NCBI GenBank assembly: GCA_964491875.1
Contig: CAZBIC010000035.1
Location: forward strand, 1 to 64,000
Source of the DNA: JADJPG01 sp964491875
GTDB taxonomy: Bacteria > Verrucomicrobiota > Verrucomicrobiia > Limisphaerales > JADJPG01
Reading direction: 5' to 3'
DNA: 64,000 nt
In this document: piece by piece, positions 1 to 7,135 of the stretch
Layout: each line of letters begins with the position of its first letter
Position numbering within the stretch: the first letter of the stretch is position 1
Translations under genes and position numbers: made by a program
The notes under the pieces: generated by a model
The model's database searches: none
What the model saw: the letters and a program-made list of their open reading frames with translations, nothing else
Told to the model about the DNA's origin: nothing

Positions 1-9
1 GCAGGAAGG

Positions 10-102
10 CCCTAACGACCCAAGCTCAGCGACCCGGCCCACGGGACGCCACGATGGCAACCGGAGCGCGATGGCCGGGTTCGCTGCAGCGTATGGTTAG
101 GC
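10..102 (-). other. attC recombination site of an integron cassette
   Basis: Read on the minus strand, this stretch begins GCCTAAC (102-96) and ends GTTAGGG (about 16-10). The arms are related by imperfect inverted symmetry: CTGCAGCGaACCCGGC on one side and GCCGGGTCGCTGAG on the other. This is the layout of an attC site: R''/L'' and L'/R' boxes, an unpaired extra base, and a variable centre of about 35 nt. It begins about 10 nt after the stop codon of the minus-strand gene at 113-463, exactly where the attC of that cassette should lie. The R' box ends in G rather than the expected pyrimidine, a small departure from GTTRRRY. Confidence 0.75.
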
Positions 103-112
103 GGCAAGGCTC

Positions 113-463
113 TCACCAAACACGCCCTCCTCGGGCAGCCTCGACTCGCTGCCAAATCTCCGGTGGTATGTCTCGCTGCCAGACTCCGCCGAGAACGTGA
201 GCAAAGGCTGGACTACGCCGCGCCTCAGCCTCAATCCGGTCAATGAACTGCGCTCCATGTAGTGCGAGCAAATCCTCGACTGGCCCAGCAGCCAGCAATG
301 AAATCTGCTCCTCAGATAACTCGCGTTGCATAATGCGAAGCACTGCCTGCCACACCGCCTCTGCATCTCCGAACGTGGGGAGGAAACCATCCGCCATCGT
401 GCAGTCCTCACCGCTGAGCCACTCGGACTCAAGCTCATCAACAGTTGGTGGACGCATACGCAT
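113..463 (-). CDS. DUF6869-like cassette protein
   Basis: A 116-residue soluble protein with no signal peptide. It resembles the DUF6869 family through the run LLAAGPVEDLLALHG followed by FIDRIEAEARRSP and a GGVWQRDIPPEIWQRV ending; the family assignment is from memory of its motifs. Function is unknown. The gene fills the space between a GTTAGGC junction (470-476) and an attC site (10-102), so it is read as a mobile gene cassette. Its ATG lies only about 10 nt inside the cassette boundary, with a second in-frame ATG two codons on. Expression would come from a promoter in or near the integrase gene reading leftward. Confidence 0.6.
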   Translation of the reverse strand: MRMRPPTVDELESEWLSGEDCTMADGFLPTFGDAEAVWQAVLRIMQRELSEEQISLLAAGPVEDLLALHGAQFIDRIEAEARRSPAFAHVLGGVWQRDIPPEIWQRVEAARGGRVW

Positions 464-469
464 ACTGCC

Positions 470-476
470 GCCTAAC
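470..476 (-). other. Integron cassette junction (attI-side core GTTAGGC)
   Basis: On the minus strand the sequence is GTTAGGC followed by GGC, identical for ten bases to the GTTAGGCGGC seen on the plus strand at the other cassette end (96-105). It lies between the cassette gene and the integrase start (579), where attI is expected. The interval 477-578 holds no gene; it contains a CCGAC-TTTT-GTCGG hairpin and a GCAAAG/CTTTGC hairpin and should include attI and the cassette promoter. Confidence 0.55.
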
Positions 477-765
477 AGAGGAGTGAGCCGACTTTTGTCG
501 GTACTATTGGATATTCACTGGTCCCGGGGCAAAGCGGGCTTTGCTTCCTTTTCATCAACCTGATATAAGCAGCGGCGCGTGGATTCGTCAAAACAAAACA
601 CCGATCTGCCGGTTCTGTCGGGGCGGGGGGATTTGCTGGTGCCGAACCCCAAGCTCAGGCTGCGGGAGCAGCTGCGGGAGGTGTGCCGGTTCAAGCATTA
701 TTCGTTGCGCACGGAGGAGACGTATTGGGGGTGGATCCGGCAGTTCATCCAGTTTTGCCGAAGTC

Positions 766-836
766 ACCCTCACCTCACCCCGGCCCTCTCCCCTCCCTCG
801 GAGGGGGCGGAGAGGGAGAATTCCTGGTTTCATCCC
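766..836. repeat. Palindromic short repeat inserted in intI
   Basis: This GC-rich stretch contains a strong hairpin with outer arms CCCTCTCC (784-791) and GGAGAGGG (809-816). It falls between codons for IQFCRSHP and LGTAEVHAFLTHLA, which are adjacent in other integron integrases, so it adds about 24 codons in frame. The translated string 'LTPALSPPSEGAERE' is typical of a dispersed intergenic repeat that I recall from many bacterial genomes. Boundaries are approximate. Confidence 0.6.
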
Positions 837-1177
837 AGCCGGCTAGGCACGGCGGAGGTCCATGCGTTTCTCACGCATTTGGCGACGGCCCGGAATGTGG
901 CGGTGTCCACGCAAAATCAGGCATTGAATGCCTTGGCGTTTCTTTACGCGCAGGTGCTGCACCGGCCGTTGGGCGAGTTGGAGGAGTATGCGCGGCCGAC
1001 GCGGCCGGCGCGGTTGCCGGTGGTGTTAACCCAGGATGAGGTGCGGCGGTTGCTGGCGGCGGTGCCGGAGAAGCATGCGTTGCTGGCGCGGTTGCTTTAT
1101 GGGACGGGTCTGCGCGTGATGGAGGGGGTGCGGTTACGGGTGAAAGATGTGGATTTCGCGGCGGGGCACGGCGGGGT

Positions 1178-1237
1178 TCGCGTAAAGCGCGCAGCGCGCC
1201 ACGCGATCTGTCGAGTAAATCGTTTCGCGCCACGCGA
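1178..1237. repeat. Paired ~30-bp palindromes upstream of GIY-YIG copy 1
   Basis: Two imperfect palindromes stand side by side. The first is 1178-1206, TCGCGT ... GCGCGC-AGC-GCGC ... ACGCGA. The second is 1211-1237, TCGAGT ... CACGCGA. The same pair precedes the second GIY-YIG copy at 1863-1922, and a further single unit lies at 1814-1842. The outer arms TCGCGT/ACGCGA are reverse complements. Confidence 0.75.
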
Positions 1238-1255
1238 TCGCAAAACAGCGTCTTT

Positions 1256-1540
1256 ATGTTTTACGTGTATGTGTTGCAGTCGGATTCGGATGACGGGCTT
1301 TATATCGGGTTCTCGTCGGATCTGCGGAGGAGGTTGTCCGAGCACAAGGAGAGCAAGGCGTTCGCCACGTCCTACCGGGGGCCGTGGCAGTTGATTTATT
1401 ACGAGGCCTACCTTGAGAAGGAGGATGCATTGGGTCGTGAGCGTTATTTGAAGAGCGGTGGTGGCCGGCGTTTTTTGAAGGCTCAATTGCGGCATCACTT
1501 GGCGAAGCATCCCCTCCGGCAGTCGCCGCGTGAGGCGTAG
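1256..1540 (+). CDS. GIY-YIG nuclease family small protein
   Basis: A 94-residue intact single-domain GIY-YIG protein of the UPF0213/YhbQ type. The core is FYVYVLQS then GLYIGFSSDLRRRLSEH, where the Tyr, Gly and Arg positions of the family fold are visible, followed by EAYLEKEDALGRERYLKSG with the conserved Glu. A basic tail follows. Family members include structure-specific and homing endonucleases; the role here is unknown. It sits inside the integron integrase gene, replacing its catalytic centre, and is flanked by palindromes. Upstream are TCGCGT/ACGCGA units, and downstream an inverted repeat GTCGCCGCGTGA ... TTACGCGGGCGAC (about 1522-1566). A broken second copy lies at 1946-2279. Confidence 0.8.
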   Translation: MFYVYVLQSDSDDGLYIGFSSDLRRRLSEHKESKAFATSYRGPWQLIYYEAYLEKEDALGRERYLKSGGGRRFLKAQLRHHLAKHPLRQSPREA

Positions 1541-1649
1541 CGGAGCGCAGCCTTTTACGCGGGCGACGCATTTGTTGGAGAATGGCTACGATATCCGCAC
1601 GGTGCAGGAGCTGCTCGGGCACGCGGATGTGGCGACGACGCAGATCTAT

Positions 1650-1735
1650 TGGCTCGGCAGCCGCCCGGTGCCTCGGCCCTGTCGAGCCTTTCGCCGTTGG
1701 CGAAATGCCTATTTCGGTTTCCCAAACCGAAATAG
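1650..1735. repeat. 86-bp triple-hairpin insert in the tyrosine motif of intI
   Basis: The coding sequence reads ...CAG ATC TAT, then this insert, then TCT CAC GTG ATG, which restores the Y-[TS]-H-V motif. The insert folds into three consecutive hairpins: GGCTCGGCAG/CTGTCGAGCC (1651-1687), TTTCGCC-GTT-GGCGAAA (1689-1705), and a perfect 12-bp stem CTATTTCGGTTT-CCC-AAACCGAAATAG (1709-1735). Its length is not a multiple of three, so it shifts the frame. Confidence 0.7.
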
Positions 1736-1813
1736 TCTCACGTGATGCAGAAGCCGGGCATCGGGGTGCGGAGTCCGTTGGATGGGTGAGTGATCGAGGA
1801 GACGAGGTGGAGT

Positions 1814-1922
1814 TCGCGTAAAGCGCGCGACGCGCCACGCGATCGGATCTCAGGTGTTGAGGTCGCGTAAAGCGCGCAGCGCGCCCCGCGATCTGTCGCG
1901 TAAATCGTTTCGCGCCACGCGA
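1814..1922. repeat. Three ~28-bp palindromes between intI remnant and GIY-YIG copy 2
   Basis: Units at 1814-1842, 1863-1891 and 1896-1922 share TCGCGTAAA...CGCGCCACGCGA with the palindromes at 1178-1237. The last two form the same ordered pair, with the same spacing, that precedes the first GIY-YIG copy. This suggests that palindrome pair plus GIY-YIG ORF is the duplicated unit. Confidence 0.75.
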
Positions 1923-1945
1923 TTCTGGATCAGCGGGTTGAGGTT

Positions 1946-2279
1946 ATGTTTTACGTGTATGTGTTGCAGTCGGATTCGGATGATGGGCTTTACATTGGGT
2001 TCTCGTCGGATCTGCGGAGGAGGTTGTCTGAGCAAGGAGGGCAAGGCGTTCGCCACGTCCTACCGGGGTCCGTGGCAGTTGATTTATTGCGAGGCCTACC
2101 TTGAGAAGGAGGATGCATTGGGTCGTGAGCGTTATTTGAAGAGCGGTGGTGGCCGGCGTTTTTTGAAGGCTCAATTGCGGCATCACTTGGCGAAGCATCC
2201 GTTGCGTAAGGCTTCTCCGGAGGATGGGTCCGCGGAAAAGGCTTCGCTCACGCGGCGGGCACCGCGTAAGTTGTTGTGA
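1946..2279 (+). pseudogene. GIY-YIG nuclease, frameshifted second copy
   Basis: Almost identical in DNA to 1256-1540. Relative to copy 1 it has lost two bases after TTGTCTGAGCA (near 2030). The frame opened at ATG 1946 therefore ends at TGA 2102-2104 after 52 codons. The C-terminal half (AFATSYRGPWQLIYCEAYL and onward) continues in another frame to 2279. The 3' flank differs from copy 1 and carries further GCGTAAGG/CCGCGTAAG repeats. High identity with a single small deletion points to a recent duplication. Confidence 0.75.
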
Positions 2280-2766
2280 CTTCAACGAAATGACGGTTGA
2301 AGGTTGTCCGGCCGAGGTGATCCGCTGGGAGAGAGTGTCGATCGGCCATGAAGGATTAACGATCGACTGTGAGGAATGGGCGATCGGCCAGGAGCGAAGG
2401 GCGGGAGCCCGTAGGGGAGGATGGAGCGGCTGGGAGAAAGGGAGCGGCGGTCGGGGGTGTTCCGGGTTTGCCGGTCTTCGAATGCGGTAGGGTCGGGAGC
2501 CGGTGGTTTCCGGCGGTCAGCTCACGGTCTTAGCCCGATGGAGAATCGTCGGGTGACCAAGGAGAGTCACCGAGTTGAGTTTCCCCAGCTGAACGATTCA
2601 GCAGGACGGTGCTTCCAGCCTGTCCCGGATGCCAATGGCACTCCGAAAAATCCAGGAGGCAAGAGTGGTTCAATGAATCGGAGTCAGTTAATTGCCACTT
2701 GGTTTACGCGGGACTGGCTGGAGGCGCTGTCCTTTACCCGGGGCGGAGCGTTGGGAGGGGAATTGC
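2280..2766. other. Gene-free interval, possibly degenerate repeat DNA
   Basis: No convincing gene on either strand. It contains loosely repeated GCGATCGGCCA strings (near 2340 and 2381) and GC-rich hairpin-prone sequence. It separates the integron debris from the convergent minus-strand gene ending at 2767. No terminator with a T run was recognised. Confidence 0.4.
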
Positions 2767-4338
2767 TCAGCGCATCTTGGCGCCGAGGGCGAGGTTCTTG
2801 CGGAGGCTCTCGCGATTGGCGGCGTCGTAGAATTCGACGGGGTTGTAGTCGTCGGTCAGCACGATGCCGTTTTCGAGATTGGGTTCGCGCACGGTCGCGA
2901 AGGCGTCGCGCACTTGTTCGCGGCAGCCGGGCCAGACGTGATCGAAGGTGGGCGGATGCAGGATGGAGAGATCCTTCCGGGGGGAGGCGACGAAGAGGGA
3001 GTTTCCGTTGCGGCCGTGGTGGAGCTTCACGCTGGTGAAGGTGTTGGTGAGGGTCTTGTAGAGGGAGGCGGAGAAGAAGTTCTGCTGTAGATCGGGATCG
3101 GCAAAGGTGTTGATCACGAGCACGCCGTCGGGCTTGAGCACGTTCCTCATGCTGGCGAAGGCTTCACGGGTCATGAGGTGCGAGGGACAGGAATCGCCGA
3201 GGAAGGCGTCGAGGATGAGGGCGTCGTATTTCTTCTGGGTGCGGTTCACGAAGTAGCGGCCGTCCTGGATATGCAGGTTGAGCTTGGAGGAATCGAAGTT
3301 GAAGAAGCGTTCTGCGAGCGGGACGACGTCGGGATTGATCTCCACGACATCCACTTTCACTCCGGCGCGCGCGAAGCTCATGGGGACGATGCCGACGCCC
3401 ATGCCGATGCAGAGAACTTCCTCTGTCTTTGGCGCGTAGGCGCGGGCGAGGTCGTGCAGCATGTAGGTGAACATGGAGATGCTCTGCTGGGTGTTCGTGT
3501 CGTAGGTGTTCTGGGTGAGGTAATCGTTGAGGTAGTAACGATGGGGGCCGCCTTTTTGTTGGATCACTTGAAGCAGGCCGAAGTTGGAATTGCCGCGGAA
3601 GAGTTCCTCGGAGGACGTGCTTTGCCAGGCATCCGCCCGGAGCCCGCCGTAGCCGAGTCCTGCGACGAGCAGCAGGGCCATGATGCTGGCGCCCGAGCCG
3701 CTGCCGGTGCGTCCCCAGCCGACGAAGTAAATGACGGAGAGAAGCATGAGCACCAGCGCGGTGAGGTACATGGTGGTGGAGTTGGGCAGGAACGGGATGA
3801 GGATGTAGCCAATGAGGACGGTGCCCAGGAAGCTGCCGAAGGTGCTGATGGCGCTCAGGCGTCCGATGCTTCCGCCCATGTTGTTCATGGAATTGGCGAG
3901 CACACGGATGAAGAAGGGGCCGACCATGGCGAGCAGGCTCAGCGGGATGAAGAACAGAAAGGCCGACGCGAGCAGCGAACCGACCGCGAGGTCGAAGTGC
4001 AAAAATCCGTAGGCGACCTTTTCAATGAACGGGATGCTCATCGCGAGGTATGCTCCGGCCACGACAATCGCGGCGTAGATCCGGCCGGGCTTCAAGGCGC
4101 GATCGACCAGCCAGCCGCCGGCATAGTAACCACACGCGAGGGCGACGAGGGTGACGGCAATCTGCGCGGTCCAGACGAAGTGCGAGGTGCCGAGGAACGG
4201 CGAGAGCATCTTCGCGCCGAGGATCTGCACAATCATGACGGCGGCGCCGGTGATGGCCGAGGTAAAGTAGAGATAACGACGCAGTCCGGGCGCGAGGGTG
4301 GCGTCGGTGGGCGCGGTGGGCTTCGGTTTCACGCGCAC
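2767..4338 (-). CDS. Membrane-fused spermidine synthase-like protein
   Basis: A 523-residue protein in two parts. Residues about 20-235 form a hydrophobic domain with some seven to eight membrane segments, including GSIGRLSAISTFGSFLGTVLIGY, typical of the MFS/SpeE fused family. Residues about 255-500 form a Rossmann-type aminopropyltransferase-like domain: VLCIGMGVGIVPMSFA as the nucleotide-binding loop, VVEINPDVV with the acidic residue, and YDALILDAF. The family resembles spermidine synthase, but membrane-fused members are not proven to make polyamines. Substrate is unknown. The gene stands alone, divergent from nuoI. Start chosen at MRVKPK, 240 nt before the nuoI ATG. Confidence 0.85.
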   Translation of the reverse strand: MRVKPKPTAPTDATLAPGLRRYLYFTSAITGAAVMIVQILGAKMLSPFLGTSHFVWTAQIAVTLVALACGYYAGGWLVDRALKPGRIYAAIVVAGAYLAMSIPFIEKVAYGFLHFDLAVGSLLASAFLFFIPLSLLAMVGPFFIRVLANSMNNMGGSIGRLSAISTFGSFLGTVLIGYILIPFLPNSTTMYLTALVLMLLSVIYFVGWGRTGSGSGASIMALLLVAGLGYGGLRADAWQSTSSEELFRGNSNFGLLQVIQQKGGPHRYYLNDYLTQNTYDTNTQQSISMFTYMLHDLARAYAPKTEEVLCIGMGVGIVPMSFARAGVKVDVVEINPDVVPLAERFFNFDSSKLNLHIQDGRYFVNRTQKKYDALILDAFLGDSCPSHLMTREAFASMRNVLKPDGVLVINTFADPDLQQNFFSASLYKTLTNTFTSVKLHHGRNGNSLFVASPRKDLSILHPPTFDHVWPGCREQVRDAFATVREPNLENGIVLTDDYNPVEFYDAANRESLRKNLALGAKMR

Positions 4339-4577
4339 GTTGTAGGCGCTGGGGCGCGGCGAGGCAAACGCGGAATTGGCCGGGGAGGGCTGGAGAGAGG
4401 GGGTCGCAACGAGAATCCCCGGTGTTCGTGCGCCTCACAGGCACGGCTGCCTGCCAAAAGGTTCCTGCAAAGAATTGCCACTCGGAGATGCGTCAATTCG
4501 TCTGGCCGCGGTTTGCTATCGCACCTTGGAAAAGCATCGCGCTTGATTCCAAACGCTCCGCTGCCTACCTTCGCGCC

Positions 4578-5327
4578 ATGCTCGGCTCCGGCATTCTCAA
4601 AGGCATGGTTGAAACCGCGCGAAACTTCGTCGGCAGTTACAGCGACGAGGCGCGGCTCACCACCGTGGAGTATCCCGAGGAACGCATCCCGCTGAAGGAG
4701 GCGACGCGGCAGTTTCCCTTTCTCGTTTTCGACGGGGATGACTGGCAGAAGGGTCTGCGTTGCGTGGCGTGCCAGATTTGCGAGAAGGAATGTCCGCCGC
4801 AGTGCATCTACATCGTCAAGAGCAAGGACAAGCGGACGGACTACAAGGGCCAGCCGCAGTTCTATCCGGCGACGTTCGACATCGACATTTCGGTCTGCAT
4901 GAGCTGCCAGATTTGCGTCGAGGTCTGCCCGTTTGAGTCCATCAAGATGGACACGGAGTTCGAGCTGTCGACCACGGATCGTTTCGGCGGCTTGCTGGTT
5001 CGCAAGGATCAGCTCGCGAAGTCGAACGAGCATTACCGGAAGATTCACCCCAGGGACGCCGCAGATTCCGATGCGGTGATCGCGGCGGAGAAAGCCAAGG
5101 CGGAAGCAAAAGTCAAAGCGGACGCTGAGGCCAAGGCCAAGGCCGCTGCGGAAGCAAAGGCGAAGGCGGCTGCCGCTGCCGAATCCGGTGTGCCCGCTCC
5201 AGCTGCAGGTCCTGCTGCGGCTCCGGCCAAACCGGTCGCGAAACCGGCGACCGTGGATCCTGCTGCGCCCGTTGCTTCGTCCACCGCCACCCCGGCGGCT
5301 GGACCTTCAACTTCAAGTTCGAACTAA
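4578..5327 (+). CDS. nuoI: NADH-quinone oxidoreductase subunit I with long low-complexity tail
   Basis: Encodes a 249-residue ferredoxin-like protein with two [4Fe-4S] motifs, CVACQICEKECP and CMSCQICVEVCP, spaced as in complex I subunit NuoI, which carries electrons within the peripheral arm. The ATG at 4578 (MLGSGILKGM) gives the family's usual N-terminus; the open frame extends 52 codons upstream without homology. From about residue 175 the protein has an unusual tail, first an Ala/Lys/Glu run (AEKAKAEAKVKADAEAKAKA), then an Ala/Pro/Ser-rich segment. Typical bacterial NuoI ends near residue 165-180. No other nuo gene is nearby, so this subunit is encoded apart from its complex. Confidence 0.88.
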   Translation: MLGSGILKGMVETARNFVGSYSDEARLTTVEYPEERIPLKEATRQFPFLVFDGDDWQKGLRCVACQICEKECPPQCIYIVKSKDKRTDYKGQPQFYPATFDIDISVCMSCQICVEVCPFESIKMDTEFELSTTDRFGGLLVRKDQLAKSNEHYRKIHPRDAADSDAVIAAEKAKAEAKVKADAEAKAKAAAEAKAKAAAAAESGVPAPAAGPAAAPAKPVAKPATVDPAAPVASSTATPAAGPSTSSSN

Positions 5328-5366
5328 ACTCATCCCATCGTCGGAAGAGGCCTCCTCAGAATACGA

Positions 5367-5394
5367 AAGCGCCAGTTGTCTCCAACTGGCGCTT
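5367..5394. terminator. Perfect 12-bp hairpin between convergent genes
   Basis: AAGCGCCAGTTG (5367-5378), loop TCTC, CAACTGGCGCTT (5383-5394). It lies 40 nt after the nuoI stop and 48 nt after the stop of the convergent cupredoxin gene. There is no long T run on either side, so it is a candidate bidirectional terminator or RNA 3'-end stabiliser. Confidence 0.65.
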
Positions 5395-5442
5395 CACGGA
5401 AGGACTTCCCTCGCGGTCCGTCCTGTAGAGGGTTTCTCCCGC

Positions 5443-6876
5443 CTACTGCCGGCGCAGCACGCGATAGACGCGATTCGTCCGGCCGGTCGGGTTCTGATCC
5501 ACGAACGTCACGATGTTGTTCGTCGCGATGTTGGTGGCGATGGGCGTGAAGGGCGTGGGTGAACCGTCTTCGGCTGATCCTTCGATGATGTAGGTCAGGC
5601 CGGGGTTTGCCGTGTAGTCGAACGTGAAGGTTCCGGAGTTGTTCGTGGGCGACAGCAATTGGATGTCGACAGGGGCCACGACGGTGACGTTCACCGGGCC
5701 GGAGGTGGAGATGAGGTTCGAATCATCCGTGATGTAAGCGGAGTAACTGTAGTTGCCGGCGGCGACATTGCTGACGGTGAGCGTGTAGGGCGGGGTGCCG
5801 ACGACTCCCAAGGACGTGGACGTTCCGCGAACGAACCGCACCTGGCGGATAGCGCCGTAGAGGTCGAAGGCTTCCGCGCTGAAATTGATATTTGCCGGCG
5901 CTGCGTAGACGCCGCCGTCGACAGGGCTGGTCAGGCGCCCGAAGGGACGCAAGTTCGGCCCGACGACATTGACCAATCCGGTCATGCCCAGCGAGCGGTG
6001 AGGATTGCAGTGAAACGGAAAGCTCCCCACGCGATTGAAGGTGGTGACGCAGACGGTGGAGAGCGCGTTCCCGCAGAATGCCTCGTTGGTGCCACTGCCG
6101 GTGACGGTGTGGAAACTCCCGAGGCCGGTGAAGGTGACGGTGTCGCCGACGGTTACGGTGAGCACGCTGGGCGAGAAGGCCAGGCCGGAAACCACCACGG
6201 TCCGGTTGCTGTTCACGAGGACGTTGACGACTTCCGTGGAGTTTGAGCCACCGAGGTTGTCGATGGCGCGGGCGATGATTTGGTGCCAGCCGGCGGCGAG
6301 GGTCACGCTCAGTTCGTAGGGCTCGGAGGAAACGCTGCCGAGCAGATTGGTACCGCTGAGGAATTGGACGCTGGACACCGTGCCGTCGCCGTCGGACGCC
6401 GTCGCCGAAAGGGTGACGCTGGCCGGTGCGGTCAAGGTGGTGAGGTTCGTGGGCGAGTTCAGGGTGATCAAGGGGCGGAGATTCGCCTGAACGACCGTCA
6501 CCGTACCGGTTTGCTCCGGACGGGATGGAATGCCGAAGACGTGGCGACCGCAGAGGTAGGGATAAACGCCGACATTGGAGAAGGCGACTTGAAACGTGCC
6601 GTTGTTGGCACCAAGGCTCGCGGGTGCCCAAGCCGGATTAGGGGCATTGGTCGTGTTTCCAACACGGACGCCGGGCGTGACGTCATGGGAGGTGCCCGAA
6701 ACGTTGGTCCAGCGGACGCTGTCGCCGGTTTCAATGAGGAGATTGGTGGGCGAAAAGACGAAGGCGGTCGGCCCGGTGACGCGAATGATGTTGGTCACAG
6801 CGGCGTGGGAGGTGGAAGCAGTCAGCCAATTGACGACAAATAACGCTGCGACGAGGGTGATTCTTGAGGACGACAT
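5443..6876 (-). CDS. Secreted protein with two cupredoxin-like and Ig-like domains
   Basis: The start is placed at MSSSRITLVAALFVVNWL because it gives a clean signal peptide cleaved after SHA; 23 more codons are open upstream. The mature protein of about 450 residues alternates domains. Cupredoxin 1 has SHDV ... YPYLCGRH, a Ig-like domain follows (VTLSATASDGDGTV), then cupredoxin 2 (FHTV ... FPFHCNPHRSLGM), a second Ig-like domain, and a short C-terminal module (YIIEGSAEDG). The second cupredoxin keeps all four type-1 copper ligands, His-Cys-His-Met. The first keeps His-Cys-His but lacks an obvious Met. A periplasmic or extracellular electron-transfer or copper-binding role is inferred. Confidence 0.8.
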   Translation of the reverse strand: MSSSRITLVAALFVVNWLTASTSHAAVTNIIRVTGPTAFVFSPTNLLIETGDSVRWTNVSGTSHDVTPGVRVGNTTNAPNPAWAPASLGANNGTFQVAFSNVGVYPYLCGRHVFGIPSRPEQTGTVTVVQANLRPLITLNSPTNLTTLTAPASVTLSATASDGDGTVSSVQFLSGTNLLGSVSSEPYELSVTLAAGWHQIIARAIDNLGGSNSTEVVNVLVNSNRTVVVSGLAFSPSVLTVTVGDTVTFTGLGSFHTVTGSGTNEAFCGNALSTVCVTTFNRVGSFPFHCNPHRSLGMTGLVNVVGPNLRPFGRLTSPVDGGVYAAPANINFSAEAFDLYGAIRQVRFVRGTSTSLGVVGTPPYTLTVSNVAAGNYSYSAYITDDSNLISTSGPVNVTVVAPVDIQLLSPTNNSGTFTFDYTANPGLTYIIEGSAEDGSPTPFTPIATNIATNNIVTFVDQNPTGRTNRVYRVLRRQ

Positions 6877-7135
6877 ACGTATGGTTTTCGGGTTGTGTTG
6901 CGTTGGTCTGGAATCCTGCCTCAGGGCGGGCACAGTCGAGCGCAACGGTCGTAAGATGCACGAATCGGCGATTGGTTCCCATAAACCATTTCACCGAAAT
7001 CCGCGCTTCTCGACCCTTCTGATGTAACGCCGCCAGACAGGCTTGCGTCAATACGGGTTCACCCTGGGGGCGAACCGCAGGTTGTTCAGGTTACAGGAGA
7101 AGACCGGCCGGGAGGGATTTGGTTACGGTGCCCGT

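Larger units (their letters stand above)
579..1789 (+). pseudogene. intI: Integron integrase (tyrosine recombinase), disrupted
   Basis: The 5' part (GTG start at 579) encodes a recognisable integron-integrase N-terminal domain, then LPVVLTQDEVRRLL and the first catalytic patch LLYGTGLRVMEGVRLRVKDVDF, with the catalytic Arg in TGLR. Homology stops near 1160. It resumes near 1561 with ATHLLENGYDIRTVQELLGHADVATTQIY, breaks again after the TAT codon of the tyrosine motif, and ends with HVMQKPGIGVRSPLDG and TGA (1787-1789). About 120 residues of the catalytic core, which would carry the Lys and HxxR motifs, are missing and replaced by a GIY-YIG element. A palindromic insert also lies in the N-terminal domain. 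The enzyme cannot be active. Its orientation, away from the cassette, fits a standard integron platform. Confidence 0.85.

Noticed and set aside
3178..4695. 505-codon plus-strand frame antisense to the spermidine-synthase-like gene
   Set aside because: Glu/Gly/His-rich translation with no domain; the sense frame has transmembrane and Rossmann motifs.
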